A DNA stretch of 64,000 nucleotides from Methanonatronarchaeum sp. AMET-Sl. GTDB taxonomy: Archaea; Halobacteriota; Methanonatronarchaeia; Methanonatronarchaeales; Methanonatronarchaeaceae. The notes below the pieces were generated by a model, which was given only the letters and a program-made list of their open reading frames with translations, made no database searches and was not told the origin of the DNA. The first letter of the stretch is position 1; every line of letters starts with the position of its first letter. Of the stretch, positions 56,241 to 64,000 are shown in pieces. The stretch spans positions 186,001 to 250,000 of the forward strand of contig NZ_CP122958.1 in assembly GCF_029854155.1 (NCBI RefSeq). Reading direction: 5' to 3'. A program made the position numbers and the translations under genes.

Positions 56241-57353
56241 TTGAAGATTCTGCGGGTTGCTGGGGATATTTATCCTGAGGTTGTTGGTGGTGTTGGTCTG
56301 CATGTTCATGAGATGTCGAAGATGCAGTCGGAGATGGGTCATGATGTGACTGTTCTTTCTAAAAAAACTGGAGAAAAACCTAATAGGGAGTTTAGAGATG
56401 GATATGAACTTTATAGATATGATCCGGATATAGAGTTGTTTGGGAACCCTATATCTCTGAATGTATTTAATAGATTGAGGAGTTGTGTTGGTGATTTTGA
56501 TGTTGTTCATGCTCATTCTCATCTTTTTTTCACCACCAATCTGACTGCATTTTTAAGTAAATTTAGGGAGACACCTTTGGTTATTACGAATCATGGTCTT
56601 GAGTCTCAAACCGCTCCATTATGGTTCAGTAATCTCTATAACAAAACTCTTGGGAGATGGACATTCAGACAAGCAGACGCAATAATAACCTATTCAAAAG
56701 AAGAAAAACAAAAAATAAGAGAATTAGGAATTAAAAACAAAATAGAAACCATACATAACGGAATAAACACAGATACCTTCAAACCACTCAATCAAGTTGA
56801 AGAAAAAAACCAGATCTTATGGGTAGGTCGCTTCCAACCTGGAAAAGGAGTTAAACACCTAATAAAAGCATTCAAACAACTCAAAAACAAAGGATATAAA
56901 AATTTAAAATTAAAGATGGTTGGAGAAGGACCATTAAAAAAAGAAATAATCAAAAAAACCAAAAAACACGGCTTAGACCAATCAATAATATTCAAAGACT
57001 TCACTCCAAATAAAGAAATGCCTCAACTATACAACGAATCAAAAGCCTTTATCCTACCAAGCCTTACCGAAGGCGTACCCAGAACAGTGCTAGAATCACT
57101 ATCATGCGGAACACCCGTCATAACAACCAACCTACCCCAACTCAAACAAATAGTCAACGGATGCGGCTACATGGTACATAAAAAAAATCCCCACCAACTG
57201 GCAGAAAAAACCTCCAAACTCCTAAACAATGAAACTAAAAGAAATAAATTTAAAGAAAACGGCCGCAAAAAAATAAAAAAACACTACAGCTGGAGCGACA
57301 CAGTAAGAAAAACCAACCTCGTATATAAAAATCTAATCAACTCTAATCAATGA
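56241..57353 (+). CDS. Family 4 glycosyltransferase
   Basis: 370 residues, GT-B fold. KILRVAGDIYPEVVGGVGLH marks the donor-side Gly-rich start; VVHAHSHLFFTTNLTAFLSK and LVITNHGLESQTAPLW follow; ETIHNGINTDTFKP and QILWVGRFQPGKGVKHLIKA begin the second domain; AFILPSLTEGVPRTVLESLS holds the EX7E-like donor site. TTG at 56241 (TTG AAG ATT CTG) gives the natural N-terminus; the longer frame to 56211 is less likely. It shows the strong G/T-to-A/C composition shift of the core genome, unlike its left-hand neighbours. Confidence 0.88.
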   Translation: MKILRVAGDIYPEVVGGVGLHVHEMSKMQSEMGHDVTVLSKKTGEKPNREFRDGYELYRYDPDIELFGNPISLNVFNRLRSCVGDFDVVHAHSHLFFTTNLTAFLSKFRETPLVITNHGLESQTAPLWFSNLYNKTLGRWTFRQADAIITYSKEEKQKIRELGIKNKIETIHNGINTDTFKPLNQVEEKNQILWVGRFQPGKGVKHLIKAFKQLKNKGYKNLKLKMVGEGPLKKEIIKKTKKHGLDQSIIFKDFTPNKEMPQLYNESKAFILPSLTEGVPRTVLESLSCGTPVITTNLPQLKQIVNGCGYMVHKKNPHQLAEKTSKLLNNETKRNKFKENGRKKIKKHYSWSDTVRKTNLVYKNLINSNQ

Positions 57354-57778
57354 TATACTCAAACTAAATAAATAATTAAAATTACAAATTAAGCTTTGAA
57401 ATATCTTTAAATATAACTAAAATCTCCGAAAACTAAATAAAACAGAAAAAAAGGTTACAAAAGATTAAAAAAGCAAAAAAAGAGGGATTTGAGAAAAATA
57501 ATTAAACATATTATAACATTATACCATTCTATAGAGATAATTTTTTAAATAAACAGTATTTTAGCCAACTACTATCCAGATTCTAAAGGATATGCTTAAC
57601 GTTTGGAATATATTATTACACAAAAAGGTCTTAAGAAATTTAGTAATTAGAAAACAAAATTTTGAAAAAAATAGGATAGTGAAGAAATATCGTGAAGAAG
57701 GTGGAAAGGGAATTAAAAATATATTTCGAAGTGATACTTTATAAAAAACTTTAGGGTTTTATCAAAGGATTAATTAGT
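57354..57778. other. AT-rich gap with a short ORF, probably a gene scar
   Basis: A 51-codon frame at 57590-57745 reads MLNVWNILLHKKVLRNLVIR, then NRIVKKYREEGGKGIKNIF. The latter resembles the helical N-terminus of many archaeal surface-glycan proteins (compare KIYQVEGFFGV in 46590-47444), so it may be a remnant of one. Nothing else seen. Confidence 0.35.
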
Positions 57779-59074
57779 TTGGTGGTTGATTTGAATCTTA
57801 TCTCACCTATAAGGAAATTTTATTATTTAAAAAGATTACAGAGAAATCAATGGAAAGGTTTAGAAGAATTGAGGGAGCTGCAAAACAAAAAACTTAGAAA
57901 GATTATTAAGTTTGCATATGAGAACATCCCATTTTATCACGACAGATTTAGAGAAGTAGGAGTAAAACCTCAAGATATCAAAAGTAAACGGGATTTAAAA
58001 AAGCTACCGATTTTGACCAAAAAAGAGATTAAAGAAAATTTTGAAGATATAGTAAACCCAGAGCTTGATTTATCAGAAGCTAGGGTTGTACCCACTAGTG
58101 GGTCAACAGGAACCCCATTAAAAGTAGTTTATGACCAAAGGGGCGATGATTTTAGTAAAGCTGTTAATTTAAGATCCCATATAGAGAATGGTTTAAATTT
58201 TTACAAAAAATGGGCGATTATGGGAGATGCTCGAACTGTTCCACCCCAAACATTTTTTCAGAAATTTGGGATATTCAGGATTCAATATATAAATCTTTTT
58301 GATGATGTAGAAAAACAAGTTCAAGATTTAAAGAAAATCCAACCGGATGTTTTTACAGGATATCCCTCTCAAATAGAGTTGATAGCTGAATATCTTAATG
58401 ATAACAATGATGAATTGAATATAGAAACAGTGTTCACTACAGCAGAACTGTTGGACAATATAAGTAGATCAAAAATAAGTAAAAATTTTGGTAGTGACGT
58501 TATAGACCTGTTCGGCTGTATCGAGGTGAACAGAACAGCATGGGAATGTGAAGAACATATGGGATATCACATGGATATTGATTCTGTTGCAATAGAATTT
58601 ACAAAGAATAATAAGGAAGTTAGCCCAGGGGAATGGGGGGATATCATATATACTACCCTTTTCAATTACGGTATGCCTTTAATAAGATATGATGTAGGAG
58701 ATAGAGGCGTACCAAGTGATGAAGCCTGCAAATGCGGAAGAGGTTTACCTTTGATGGATAAAGTGCTAGGAAGGAAAGGAGATTTTATAAAATTAAAAAA
58801 TGGAAAGCAGTTATCACCAATACCATTCCATCTAGCAGTTAAACACACAAAAGGTATTGAAGAAGCTAAAATAATTCAAAAGAAGAAAGATCTAATAATA
58901 GTGAAAATTATTGGGAATGAAAACTATTCTAAAAAAACAAATTCTAATATTCGAAATAAAGTTAAAGAAATATGCGGGAAGAATGTAGATGTAAGAGTTC
59001 ACGAAGTTGATGAGATTAGAAAAGATTCTTCAGGGAAAATCCGGATGGTAAAATCCGAAATTAGCGAAACCTGA
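57779..59074 (+). CDS. CapK/PaaK-like adenylate-forming enzyme
   Basis: 431 residues of the phenylacetate-CoA-ligase/CapK family. RKIIKFAYENIPFYHDRFRE starts the fold; VVPTSGSTGTPLKVVYDQ is the AMP-binding P-loop-like motif; VFTGYPSQIELIAEYL and VFTTAELL follow; LFGCIEVNRTAWEC; and PLIRYDVGDRGVPSDE with CKCGRGLPLMDKVLGRKGDF, which includes a paired-cysteine site. The C-terminal domain has RVHEVDEIRKDSSGKIRMVK, with the catalytic lysine. In capsule loci such enzymes activate acids for acylation of the glycan; substrate unknown. Start TTG 57779 or GTG 57782. Confidence 0.82.
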   Translation: MVVDLNLISPIRKFYYLKRLQRNQWKGLEELRELQNKKLRKIIKFAYENIPFYHDRFREVGVKPQDIKSKRDLKKLPILTKKEIKENFEDIVNPELDLSEARVVPTSGSTGTPLKVVYDQRGDDFSKAVNLRSHIENGLNFYKKWAIMGDARTVPPQTFFQKFGIFRIQYINLFDDVEKQVQDLKKIQPDVFTGYPSQIELIAEYLNDNNDELNIETVFTTAELLDNISRSKISKNFGSDVIDLFGCIEVNRTAWECEEHMGYHMDIDSVAIEFTKNNKEVSPGEWGDIIYTTLFNYGMPLIRYDVGDRGVPSDEACKCGRGLPLMDKVLGRKGDFIKLKNGKQLSPIPFHLAVKHTKGIEEAKIIQKKKDLIIVKIIGNENYSKKTNSNIRNKVKEICGKNVDVRVHEVDEIRKDSSGKIRMVKSEISET

Positions 59075-59111
59075 TATATGACGTGAAATTATGAATGAGA
59101 TAAGTATCTGA

Positions 59112-59658
59112 CAAGATAATAGTTATAATATAGTTAACATACAGGGTGGTCAGGGAGGCTATCATCATCCAAGCCCAAAAACCATGAAGCGATATAGGTT
59201 TATTGCTGAAAATGGATCGGATATAGTAGCGGAACATCACACTCACTGTATTGAAGGATATGAATCACATAAGGAGACCCCTCTCTTTGATAGTTTAGGA
59301 AACTTTCTATCCACCCCTTCACTCAGAAAAAAGTTATCCCCATTACTGGTTTGAAGGTTACTCGGTTTTACTACATATAACTAAAGAGAATTTAAATTTT
59401 GAAATAATACCTTATACGCAATGTAACAATAACAGTATTTCAATTGATATAGAAGAAGCGTCCAAAATTAAAGATAAAATAAAAAAACTTTCAGCTAAAG
59501 CTCAAAAAGAGGAGGTAATTCAATCAAAATGGATGGGGTTTATAAATAAAAAACCAAAAAAACCCAAATACGATAGAGAAAGAGAAGAGACAAGTCACTT
59601 ATTCATAATTTTAATAAAAATCCTACTTATGAATACTAAAATAAATAAAAAATTTTAA
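59112..59658 (+). pseudogene. CapA-like (poly-glutamate/capsule phosphoesterase) C-terminal remnant
   Basis: Without a start codon, the frame reads NIVNIQGGQGGYHHPSPKTM, then RFIAENGSDIVAEHHTHCIE and FDSLGNFLST. That matches the CapA-family C-terminal signature (P-SP, G-AD-V-HH-H, SLGNF). A one-base shift around 59311-59330 changes the frame to SYPHYWFEGYSVLLHITKEN, which continues to a stop at 59658. The N-terminal two thirds are missing. A deleted and shifted gene. Confidence 0.65.
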
Positions 59659-59721
59659 AACAATTTAAACGAATTATTACCTGCTAAACCTATAGAAAAA
59701 CCGCAGAAGAACACTAGAACG

Positions 59722-59731
59722 GTATATAAAT
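59722..59731 (+). promoter_or_regulatory. TATA box for the last glycan unit
   Basis: GTATATAAAT at 59722-59731, 34 bases before the ATG at 59765, is the expected distance for a transcript with a very short leader. Confidence 0.5.
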
Positions 59732-59764
59732 AAAAATAAATAAAAAATAAGGGTTTTTACAAAA

Positions 59765-60976
59765 ATGAGTAAGAAGATAGGGTTTTTTAATACAGAATTC
59801 CCCTCCTCTCCCCCATTCAACAAAACTGAAACAAATTGCTCAGGTGGTGCAGGCTATTCCCTAAGAGACACAGTATTGAATATCGATAAAGATAAATTCA
59901 AATGCACAATTATTTCAGTCGGCTCAAAAAACCATGTACAAAAAGAAAAAATAAATCAAAATACTAGACTATTTAGATATCCTACTTTGGAGCCATTTTT
60001 CTCAAATTATGGTAGCCCATATAAACTAATACCAACCCCACAATTTGTATTCGGACCCTCAAATAAACAATTTGACTTAATTCATTGTCATTTAGGATAC
60101 CCAGGGGCTGGCCTACCTGCCCTTTACTATAAGTATAAAAACGGTGTCCCGTTAGTGCTCTCTATAAGAGGGTCACTTAACGCTAATTGGGGTGGTTTAA
60201 AAAGAAGAATAGGGATGGAAACGTATTTAAATACTGTTATGCCTTTATTGTTACATAAAAGTGATATGGTTGTTGTTCCAACTGAAGGATTTATATCAGA
60301 AGCTTCTATCTTGAAGGGATATGAAGACGAAATTAGAGTGGTGAATAATGGTGTAGATTTTGCAGCTTTTTCAAAGAAAGAGGCCAGTTTAATTAAGGAT
60401 ATTCCTTATTATCAGGAGCTAAAAGAGTTTAATCAGAAATTGTTATTTGTTGGAGATCTAGTTGAGAGGAAAGGTATTAAAACCTTAATGGCTGCATTTG
60501 AAAGTGTCATAGATAAATATCCATCTACTTGTCTTATAATAGTTGGAAGCGGTCCTTTAAAGGAATTTGTTGAAAAAAGGGCTGATAAAAAAGGTTATTC
60601 AAATAAGGTAATCTTAACTGGATATGTATCGAGCCAGGATAAATTGGCTAAATTATACTCGTGTTCCGATTTATTTGTGTTTCCATCGAAAGCAGAGACC
60701 TTTGGTAGAGTTCTTCTTGAATCAATGGCTGCGGGAACACCATGTTTAGTAAGCGATATCGGACCATTAATGAGCGTTATTAAAAAAGGGGAAGTTGGTT
60801 TACATGCAGAAGTTGATAACCCAAGGGACTTTGCTGACAAAATAATTGAGTTTTTCGAGATGCAGGATGAAGATAAAAGGATGTTGGAGGAGAAGTCTGT
60901 TGAGTATGCTAGAAGGCATTCTTGGAGTAATGTTGCTAGGCAGATGGAGGAGATTTATATGGAGTTGTTATCTTGA
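59765..60976 (+). CDS. Family 4 glycosyltransferase
   Basis: 403 residues, GT-B. NCSGGAGYSLRDTVLNIDKD (Gly-rich start), FDLIHCHLGYPGAGLPALYY, VPLVLSIRGSLNANWGGLKR, RVVNNGVDFAAFSKKEA, LLFVGDLVERKGIKTLMAAF and LFVFPSKAETFGRVLLESMA with the EX7E motif. Its stop overlaps the start of the next glycosyltransferase by four bases (TTGA), so they are coupled. Confidence 0.88.
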   Translation: MSKKIGFFNTEFPSSPPFNKTETNCSGGAGYSLRDTVLNIDKDKFKCTIISVGSKNHVQKEKINQNTRLFRYPTLEPFFSNYGSPYKLIPTPQFVFGPSNKQFDLIHCHLGYPGAGLPALYYKYKNGVPLVLSIRGSLNANWGGLKRRIGMETYLNTVMPLLLHKSDMVVVPTEGFISEASILKGYEDEIRVVNNGVDFAAFSKKEASLIKDIPYYQELKEFNQKLLFVGDLVERKGIKTLMAAFESVIDKYPSTCLIIVGSGPLKEFVEKRADKKGYSNKVILTGYVSSQDKLAKLYSCSDLFVFPSKAETFGRVLLESMAAGTPCLVSDIGPLMSVIKKGEVGLHAEVDNPRDFADKIIEFFEMQDEDKRMLEEKSVEYARRHSWSNVARQMEEIYMELLS

Positions 60977-62091
60977 CTGAGTTCGATTCAATCGGGATTG
61001 TTCGTTTTCCTGCTAGTTCGGCTGGTTCTAAGCCATTAAGTAACTTAGTTTCTATATGTAGTTCCTTTTCTGATGAAGTCTATGTGGTATCTGGAAATCA
61101 AGGTTTTGAACAGACACCTGATTCAAACAAAATTAATACACATCGGGTTAACCATAAGAGCGGAAATAATATCTTTACAAGGACTTTAAGATATCTCTTT
61201 AGCCAGATTAGGATGTCATATGGTATATTGAAAGAAAAAAAAGTAGATAACTACTTGTTCTTCTGGTCAGGATACCTACTACTACCTCTAATAGTAGCGA
61301 AACTAATGGGTAAAAACACTGTAATAGCTCTTATGGCTAAGCCTACTAGCTACAATAAGGATTCAGGTCGACACAATATTCTAATTAAATTTAGTTTTTG
61401 GTTATCCGATGGAATCATACTCTACTCAGAGAACTTGTTGAAGGAATGGGGGCTTGAAAAATATAAAAATAAAACCGAGTTTGCTTATGAACATATAGTT
61501 GATTTCAGTACTTTCAACTTAGATAAATCTTATTCTGAAAGAGAATATGATATTGGTTATATTGGCAGGTTTGAAGAGGTTAAAAACGTTATAGGTTTTT
61601 TAAAATCCATTCCTTTACTCTTAAATTCAACAGAGTCAGTTAAAAATGTTTTTTTAGGTGGTGATGGAAGCCAAAAAAAGGAAGCTATGAAGTACATCGA
61701 AAATGAAAAACTTGAAGAATATATTCATTATGAGGGTTGGATTGAACACAATCACCTCCCAGGATATTTGAATGAATTAAAGGTTTTAGCACTTCCATCT
61801 CATTCGGAGGGATTGCCTAACATTATGTTGGAAGCAATGGCATGTGGAACCCCTGTACTAGCTTCACCAGTAGGTTCAATTCCAGATATAATAGAAGATG
61901 GAGAAAATGGATTTATATTAAAAGAAAACACACCCGAAGGTATCGCAGAAAAAATAAAAGAAATAGATGAACTTGAAGAATCAAAAAAAGAAGAAATTGC
62001 TAGAAAAGCTTATAAAACAGTAAAAAAACACCATACCTCTAAAAAAGTAAAGGAAAACTACAAACAAACCCTTAAACATACATTCAAATAA
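60973..62091 (+). CDS. Family 4 glycosyltransferase
   Basis: 372 residues, starting with TTG overlapping the previous stop. SIGIVRFPASSAGSKPLSNL, NYLFFWSGYLLLPLIVAKLM, DGIILYSENLLKEWGL, DIGYIGRFEEVKNVIGFLKS and VLALPSHSEGLPNIMLEAMA, followed by CGTPVLASPVGSIPDIIEDG, give the family 4 donor-binding set. Probably acts with the preceding enzyme on the same glycan. Confidence 0.87.
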   Translation: MTEFDSIGIVRFPASSAGSKPLSNLVSICSSFSDEVYVVSGNQGFEQTPDSNKINTHRVNHKSGNNIFTRTLRYLFSQIRMSYGILKEKKVDNYLFFWSGYLLLPLIVAKLMGKNTVIALMAKPTSYNKDSGRHNILIKFSFWLSDGIILYSENLLKEWGLEKYKNKTEFAYEHIVDFSTFNLDKSYSEREYDIGYIGRFEEVKNVIGFLKSIPLLLNSTESVKNVFLGGDGSQKKEAMKYIENEKLEEYIHYEGWIEHNHLPGYLNELKVLALPSHSEGLPNIMLEAMACGTPVLASPVGSIPDIIEDGENGFILKENTPEGIAEKIKEIDELEESKKEEIARKAYKTVKKHHTSKKVKENYKQTLKHTFK

Positions 62092-62186
62092 AAAAACAAG
62101 AAAATAAACTTTTATATCTTATAATTGGTTTTATTGAACACGAAATTTATTATCTAACACGGAAATTATCACAGAAAGGGTTTTAT

Positions 62187-63119
62187 ATGAATGTATTGGT
62201 TACTGGTGGCGCTGGATTCATTGGCAGTAATTTAGCAGAGGAACTATCTAAAAATCATGATGTAAAGATTTTAGATAATCTCTCTACAGGTAAAATCGAA
62301 AACATCTCAGAATTATTGAATAAAAATAATGTTGAGTTTATCGAAGGAAGTATCACGGATTTAAACTTGGTTAAAGAGAGTTTAAGTGGTGTTGATTGGG
62401 TTTTTCATCAAGCAGCTCTGGCTTCCGTACCAAGGAGCGTAAAAAATCCTGAAAAAACAAACCAAGCTAACATTGATGGTACCTTGAATGTTTTAACTGC
62501 AGCAAGAGACCTAGGTGTCAATAAAGTTGTTTTTGCATCTTCTTCATCGGTATATGGTGGCGGTGAAGACCTACCTAAAAAAGAAAATATGAGAGCTAGA
62601 ACGTTGTCTCCTTATGCTGCATCAAAATTAAGTGGAGAGAAATATTGTGAGGCCTTTCATGAAGTATATGGTTTGGATACGGTCTCTTTAAGGTATTTCA
62701 ATGTTTTCGGCCCTAAACAAGATCCTGGCTCGGAGTATGCAGCAGTGATTCCAAAATTCATAAAGCGCCTATCAAACGACCAGCCACCCGTAATCTATGG
62801 GGATGGTCAGCAAACCAGAGACTTCACATATATAGATAATGTGGTTAGGGCAAATATACTGGCCGCTAAAAAGGATGAGCTCGGTGTTTTTAATGTTGGT
62901 TGTGGAGAAAGATTTTCAATCGATGAGCTTGCAAGGAGCCTAGCGGAGATAATGAGTAAAGATATAGATCCTGTGTATACTGAGCCTCGTGAAGGAGATG
63001 TCAGACATAGTTTAGCGGATATAACTAAAATAGAAGAAAATTTGGGATACGCTCCTGATGTTGGCTTTTATGAAGGATTGGAACAAACTGTTGAGTGGTA
63101 TAATGAAGCTTATAGATAA
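62187..63119 (+). CDS. Nucleotide-sugar 4-epimerase-like extended SDR (GalE/WbpP/TviC type)
   Basis: 310 residues. MNVLVTGGAGFIGSNLAEEL is the NAD site; VFHQAALASVPRSVKNPEKT and VVFASSSSVYGGGEDLP give the catalytic Ser/Thr region; LSPYAASKLSGEKYC the catalytic YxxxK; FNVFGPKQDPGSEYAAVIPK and DGQQTRDFTYIDNVVRANIL the sugar-binding part. Coupled (17-base overlap) to a UDP-sugar 6-dehydrogenase, so the pair likely makes a UDP-uronic acid, as TviB/TviC do. A TATA-like TTTTATATCTTAT lies at about 62109-62121. Confidence 0.88.
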   Translation: MNVLVTGGAGFIGSNLAEELSKNHDVKILDNLSTGKIENISELLNKNNVEFIEGSITDLNLVKESLSGVDWVFHQAALASVPRSVKNPEKTNQANIDGTLNVLTAARDLGVNKVVFASSSSVYGGGEDLPKKENMRARTLSPYAASKLSGEKYCEAFHEVYGLDTVSLRYFNVFGPKQDPGSEYAAVIPKFIKRLSNDQPPVIYGDGQQTRDFTYIDNVVRANILAAKKDELGVFNVGCGERFSIDELARSLAEIMSKDIDPVYTEPREGDVRHSLADITKIEENLGYAPDVGFYEGLEQTVEWYNEAYR

Positions 63120-64000
63120 ACTTTTAGAGAATGAAGCTACAGTCTGTGTTATGGGTGTTGGTTACGTTGGGGAAGCTCTTATAGAGGAGTTTTCCAAAAA
63201 AATAGATGTTATCGGTCTCGATATCAATCAAGATAAAATAAATCGTTTAAACGAAAGAAATGATAAAAATAACCTTGAATACACTACAAACCAAAATCGG
63301 ATTTCTGAGGCTGATTTCATTTTGATTGCTGTACCTACTCCTATAAAAGATGGAGAGCCGGATCTCAGTATTTTGAAGGATGCTGCAAGTACTGTCAGTG
63401 AAAATTTAACTAAAAATAGCGTTGTGGTAGTTGAATCAACTGTATATCCTGGAGCGACTGAAGAGGTTGTTAAACCGGTTCTAGAGAAATCTGGTCTTGT
63501 TTGTGGTAGAGATTTCTCGATAGGATACTCACCAGAAAGAATAAACCCAGGCGACGATGAACACACATTAAAAACAATCACCAAGAATATAGCAGGATAT
63601 GACGAAGAAACCACGGAGTTACTATCCAAATTATATGGGAAGGTTTGTGATGAGGTCTATATTGCTGAGGATATACGTACAGCAGAGGCTGCTAAAGGTA
63701 TAGAGAACATACAGAGAGACTTGAACATAGCTTTGATGAATGAACTATCCTTGATATTTGATAGGCTGGATTTGGACACAGATAATGTTCTGGAGGCTGC
63801 CGCTACTAAATGGAACTTCCATCCCTATGAACCTGGATTAGTAGGTGGACATTGCATACCCGTAGACCCATACTACCTCCTACATAAATCAAAAAAAGCA
63901 GGATACGATCCAAAAATAATCACCGCAGGAAGAGAAATTAATAACGAAATGCCAGAACACATAGTAGATTTAGTCCAAAAAAATCTAGAGAAAGTTAATA
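63103..64000 (+). CDS. UDP-sugar 6-dehydrogenase (UDP-GlcNAc/ManNAc type), runs off the right edge
   Basis: Oxidises a UDP-sugar to the uronic acid with two NAD turnovers, by family. From ATG 63103 (inside the epimerase gene) the frame is open to the end, 299 codons. VCVMGVGYVGEALIEEF is the NAD-binding loop; FILIAVPTPIKDGEPDLS; VVVESTVYPGATEEVVKPVL; IGYSPERINPGDDEHTLKTI; AEAAKGIENIQRDLNIALMN holds the lysine-asparagine pair; and GLVGGHCIPVDPYYLLHKS the catalytic cysteine. SPERINPGD is typical of the TviB/WbpO/WecC branch. The C-terminal UDP-binding domain is missing. Confidence 0.9.
   Translation, partial: MKLIDKLLENEATVCVMGVGYVGEALIEEFSKKIDVIGLDINQDKINRLNERNDKNNLEYTTNQNRISEADFILIAVPTPIKDGEPDLSILKDAASTVSENLTKNSVVVVESTVYPGATEEVVKPVLEKSGLVCGRDFSIGYSPERINPGDDEHTLKTITKNIAGYDEETTELLSKLYGKVCDEVYIAEDIRTAEAAKGIENIQRDLNIALMNELSLIFDRLDLDTDNVLEAAATKWNFHPYEPGLVGGHCIPVDPYYLLHKSKKAGYDPKIITAGREINNEMPEHIVDLVQKNLEKVN

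Overview
The window comes from an archaeon, most likely a euryarchaeal methanogen or a close relative. The archaeal markers are topoisomerase VI (both subunits), an RFC-type clamp loader, RadB, an ATP-dependent DNA ligase, a two-ring CDC48 ATPase, TATA-box promoters and a C/D box sRNA. Bacterial-type DNA gyrase sits beside topoisomerase VI, as in several later-branching euryarchaeal lineages. An adjacent YcaO/TfuA pair, the machinery that thioamidates methyl-coenzyme M reductase, and a hemL-hemC-cobA operon (tetrapyrroles, potentially cobalamin and F430) fit a methanogen, but no mcr gene is in view, so that assignment is inference. The DNA is AT-rich.

Positions 1-43.5 kb are a dense housekeeping region. 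From left to right: the start of anaerobic ribonucleotide reductase with a glutaredoxin-like partner (minus); a zinc-finger miniprotein overlapping pyrE; an ACT-domain protein, homoserine dehydrogenase and a convergent homoserine kinase (threonine branch; aspartate kinase lies at 41.2 kb); a DUF373 membrane protein; a GDP-mannose-dehydratase-like enzyme; the block gyrB-gyrA-top6B-top6A (minus); a free-standing RAM domain with a dCMP-deaminase-like protein; tRNA-Lys(CUU); an RFC large subunit followed by an RFC-small-like protein that has lost its P-loop; a ParB-fold-like protein; a ferredoxin plus tungsten aldehyde:ferredoxin oxidoreductase pair; an IGHMBP2-like helicase; the tetrapyrrole operon; a flippase-like membrane protein; a variant RNase HII; ycaO-tfuA-ligase; a C/D box sRNA; radB-larC; cdc48 and a PRC-barrel protein; a phosphoesterase, a DUF1614 protein, an orphan radical-SAM/HhH protein, two-subunit fumarase and aspartate kinase.

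Positions 42.7-64 kb are a surface-glycan island: seven glycosyltransferase-type genes, a TupA-like ATP-grasp protein, a P-loop kinase-like protein, a CapK/PaaK-like adenylate-forming enzyme, nucleotide-sugar epimerase and dehydrogenase genes, and two small membrane protein units. It is more AT-rich, has long non-coding gaps and holds at least six broken genes (two methyltransferases, a polysaccharide deacetylase, a FemAB-like transferase, a sugar-kinase-like protein, a CapA-like protein) and probably a transposase scar. This looks like active turnover of surface-glycan genes.

A striking large-scale signal cuts across gene content. In the housekeeping part each transcription unit starts rich in G and T on the coding strand and ends rich in A and C. 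Read along the plus strand this makes a sawtooth that resets at unit borders. It is strong in the core and at 56.2-57.4 kb, and weak or absent across about 45.4-55.8 kb. It also explains most of the long antisense open frames.
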